Source: Nipponacmea schrenckii
Lineage: Eukaryota; Mollusca; Gastropoda; Lottiidae
Direction: 5' to 3'
Assembly: GCA_030562195.1 (NCBI GenBank)
Contig: CM060203.1
Span: 6,462,208-6,526,207 of the forward strand
DNA length: 64,000 nucleotides
The notes under the pieces were generated by a model. The model searched no databases, was not told the origin of the DNA, and was given only the letters and a program-made list of their open reading frames with translations. Numbering within the stretch: the first letter of the stretch is position 1; every line of letters begins with the position of its first letter. This document shows positions 63,680 through 64,000 of the stretch, piece by piece. Both the position numbers and the translations under genes were made by a program.

Positions 63680-64000
63680 CTGTTAGCAGGAAGGAAGAAT
63701 CAAAACAAAAATCATAAATAACCTCTCAAAACTCTTTGGTAATTGCAAACTTAATATGAAACAAAATTTGGATTAAGGCATTAAATTAACTATTATTTAT
63801 TTCCTTTGATATGGCATAGTGCACTAAAGCTTGAAGAAAATCATGAATTCCAAAGACAAAATATCAACAAGATATCTAGATTTGGTATTGTAATTATTAA
63901 AATTGCATTAATCAAAAGCAAGCGCTCCTTCTGAAGAAGAACTCCCTATAACTAAAGGATAAAATCTTCAATCAGCTTTCACACTTTCATCCAACATGGA

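Noticed and set aside
63051..63686. Plus-strand frames and an extra minus-strand frame across the SxIP repeat
   Set aside because: Shadows of the repetitive coding exon; the chosen frame has correct splice borders and continues in phase into the last exon.
1..64000. Bacterial-type systems: CRISPR arrays, toxin-antitoxin, phage or operon structure
   Set aside because: All genes are spliced animal genes; the tandem arrays have no spacer-repeat alternation of CRISPR type.

Overview
The window is a piece of an AT-rich, intron-rich animal nuclear genome. Five genes can be read with confidence by splicing exons by eye (GT-AG borders and matching phases), plus the 3' part of a sixth. The organism is probably a lophotrochozoan, most likely a mollusc. 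The protein sequences are typically bilaterian, and the non-coding DNA carries short words common in molluscan genomes (GGGAGATAACT, GGGCAATAACTC, and a GTCGGTCC-rich element in an intron). This taxonomic call is an inference.

Layout. 1-3824: non-coding DNA upstream of a NeuroD-type bHLH gene, with a 13-bp homeodomain-like word present three times. 3825-4892 (+): NeuroD, with a single coding exon. 6459-20558 (+): POLR1B, second-largest subunit of RNA polymerase I, 31 exons, 1142 aa. Its introns hold three tandem arrays of 52, 33 and 161 bp, and the 52-bp array repeats a splice acceptor. 20559-26571: gene-free, with a 20-bp AT-rich array and fold-back sequences. 26572-44544 (-): a Rho GTPase-activating protein of the ARHGAP9/12/15/27 family (SH3-WW-PH-RhoGAP), 16 coding exons, with an apparent one-base frameshift inside the WW domain. 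44545-45137: short head-to-head promoter interval. 45138-49404 (+): WDR12, 12 exons, 435 aa. 49405-50938: tail-to-tail interval. 50939-55480 (-): MSL1, 8 exons, about 418 aa. 55481-61244: gene-free interval with palindromes and transposon-like debris. 61245-63679 (-): the last two exons of a gene that continues past the right edge, encoding a Pro/Ser/Thr-rich tail full of S/T-x-I-P motifs.

Functional links. POLR1B (rRNA synthesis) and WDR12 (PeBoW complex, 60S maturation) both serve ribosome biogenesis. The other genes have no shared pathway. In human, however, relatives of these genes lie on the chromosome arms that carry HOX clusters: NEUROD1, POLR1B, ARHGAP15 and WDR12 on 2q, NEUROD2, ARHGAP27 and MSL1 on 17q, NEUROD4 and ARHGAP9 on 12q. 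The neighbourhood therefore looks like a fragment of an ancient bilaterian linkage group.

No tRNA, rRNA, CRISPR array or prokaryote-type operon was seen. Small open frames outside the spliced genes look like chance.
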